The position numbers and the translations under genes are program-made. A stretch of DNA of 34,026 nucleotides. It comes from Cruorifilaria tuberocauda (Eukaryota; Nematoda; Chromadorea; Rhabditida; Onchocercidae). Under the pieces are notes generated by a model that was not told the DNA's origin, ran no database searches, and was given only the letters and a program-made list of their open reading frames with translations. Position 1 is the stretch's first letter. Every line of letters begins with the position of its first letter. Positions 33,905 through 34,026 of the stretch are shown one piece after another. The stretch covers positions 1 to 34,026 of the forward strand of contig JABVXU010000573.1 of assembly GCA_013365365.1 (NCBI GenBank), given 5' to 3'.

Positions 33905-34026
33905 TTTATTATTACTATTATCATTATCATTATCATCATTCTTATTATTATCAATTATTATTATTATTATTACCTTTGTTACTATTTTTACTATTATTAC
34001 TATTATTATTATTATTTGATTGTTAT
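33905..34026. repeat. ATT/ATC trinucleotide low-complexity tract
   Basis: TTATTATTAC and TATCATTATCAT repeats running into the window end. Confidence 0.9.

Overview
This window looks like nuclear DNA from a nematode, most likely a filarial or related spirurid worm. It is extremely AT-rich. The few convincing coding pieces are short exons bounded by GT/AG splice sites with T-rich acceptors (tttcag, ttttag, tttatag). One degraded fragment (about 4832-5060, minus strand) reads as the bacterial chaperonin GroEL, of the alphaproteobacterial and probably Wolbachia kind. Nuclear relics of Wolbachia are well known in filarial nematodes, so this is the best single clue to the host. The species assignment is inference. 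Most long open frames in the window come from simple repeats (TTCC, ATT, CT, CA/TA) and are not genes. Layout: (1) 1-2051, plus strand, holds the 3' end of a class A (rhodopsin-like) G-protein-coupled receptor gene: TM7 with the NPxxY motif, a long Ser/Asn/Asp-rich tail and a stop. The rest of the receptor lies left of the window. A 33-bp tandem repeat abuts the TM7 exon, and every repeat copy duplicates the splice acceptor plus the first bases of that exon. (2) 3630-3869, plus strand, is a two-exon fragment whose predicted peptide faintly resembles the start of a CYP4-like cytochrome P450. (3) 4832-5060, minus strand, is the broken groEL relic. (4) 5600-5765 is a GC-richer island with two nested inverted repeats. 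(5) 7551-8000 is a minisatellite with a 73-87 bp unit. (6) 8000-16000 is largely AT-rich non-coding DNA with microsatellites, an exon-like island near 10176 and a C-rich pyrimidine tract with four GC-boxes (11400-11560). (7) 16136-18656, plus strand, holds the first two coding exons of an unrecognised gene with an 18-threonine run. Its intron carries a 48-bp TTCC-type minisatellite. (8) 18657-34026 is mostly repeats and AT-rich sequence. It contains a plausible last exon at 33344-33457 (plus strand), which could end the gene starting at 16136, and a plausible two-exon gene end on the minus strand (29579-29884). Several direct tandem duplications with 84-205 bp units, and a 34-35 bp ACGT-rich minisatellite (24840-25140), fill the rest. 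No rRNA, tRNA, CRISPR array or intact transposon was recognised. All exon joins are made by eye from phase and splice-site agreement and have no transcript support.
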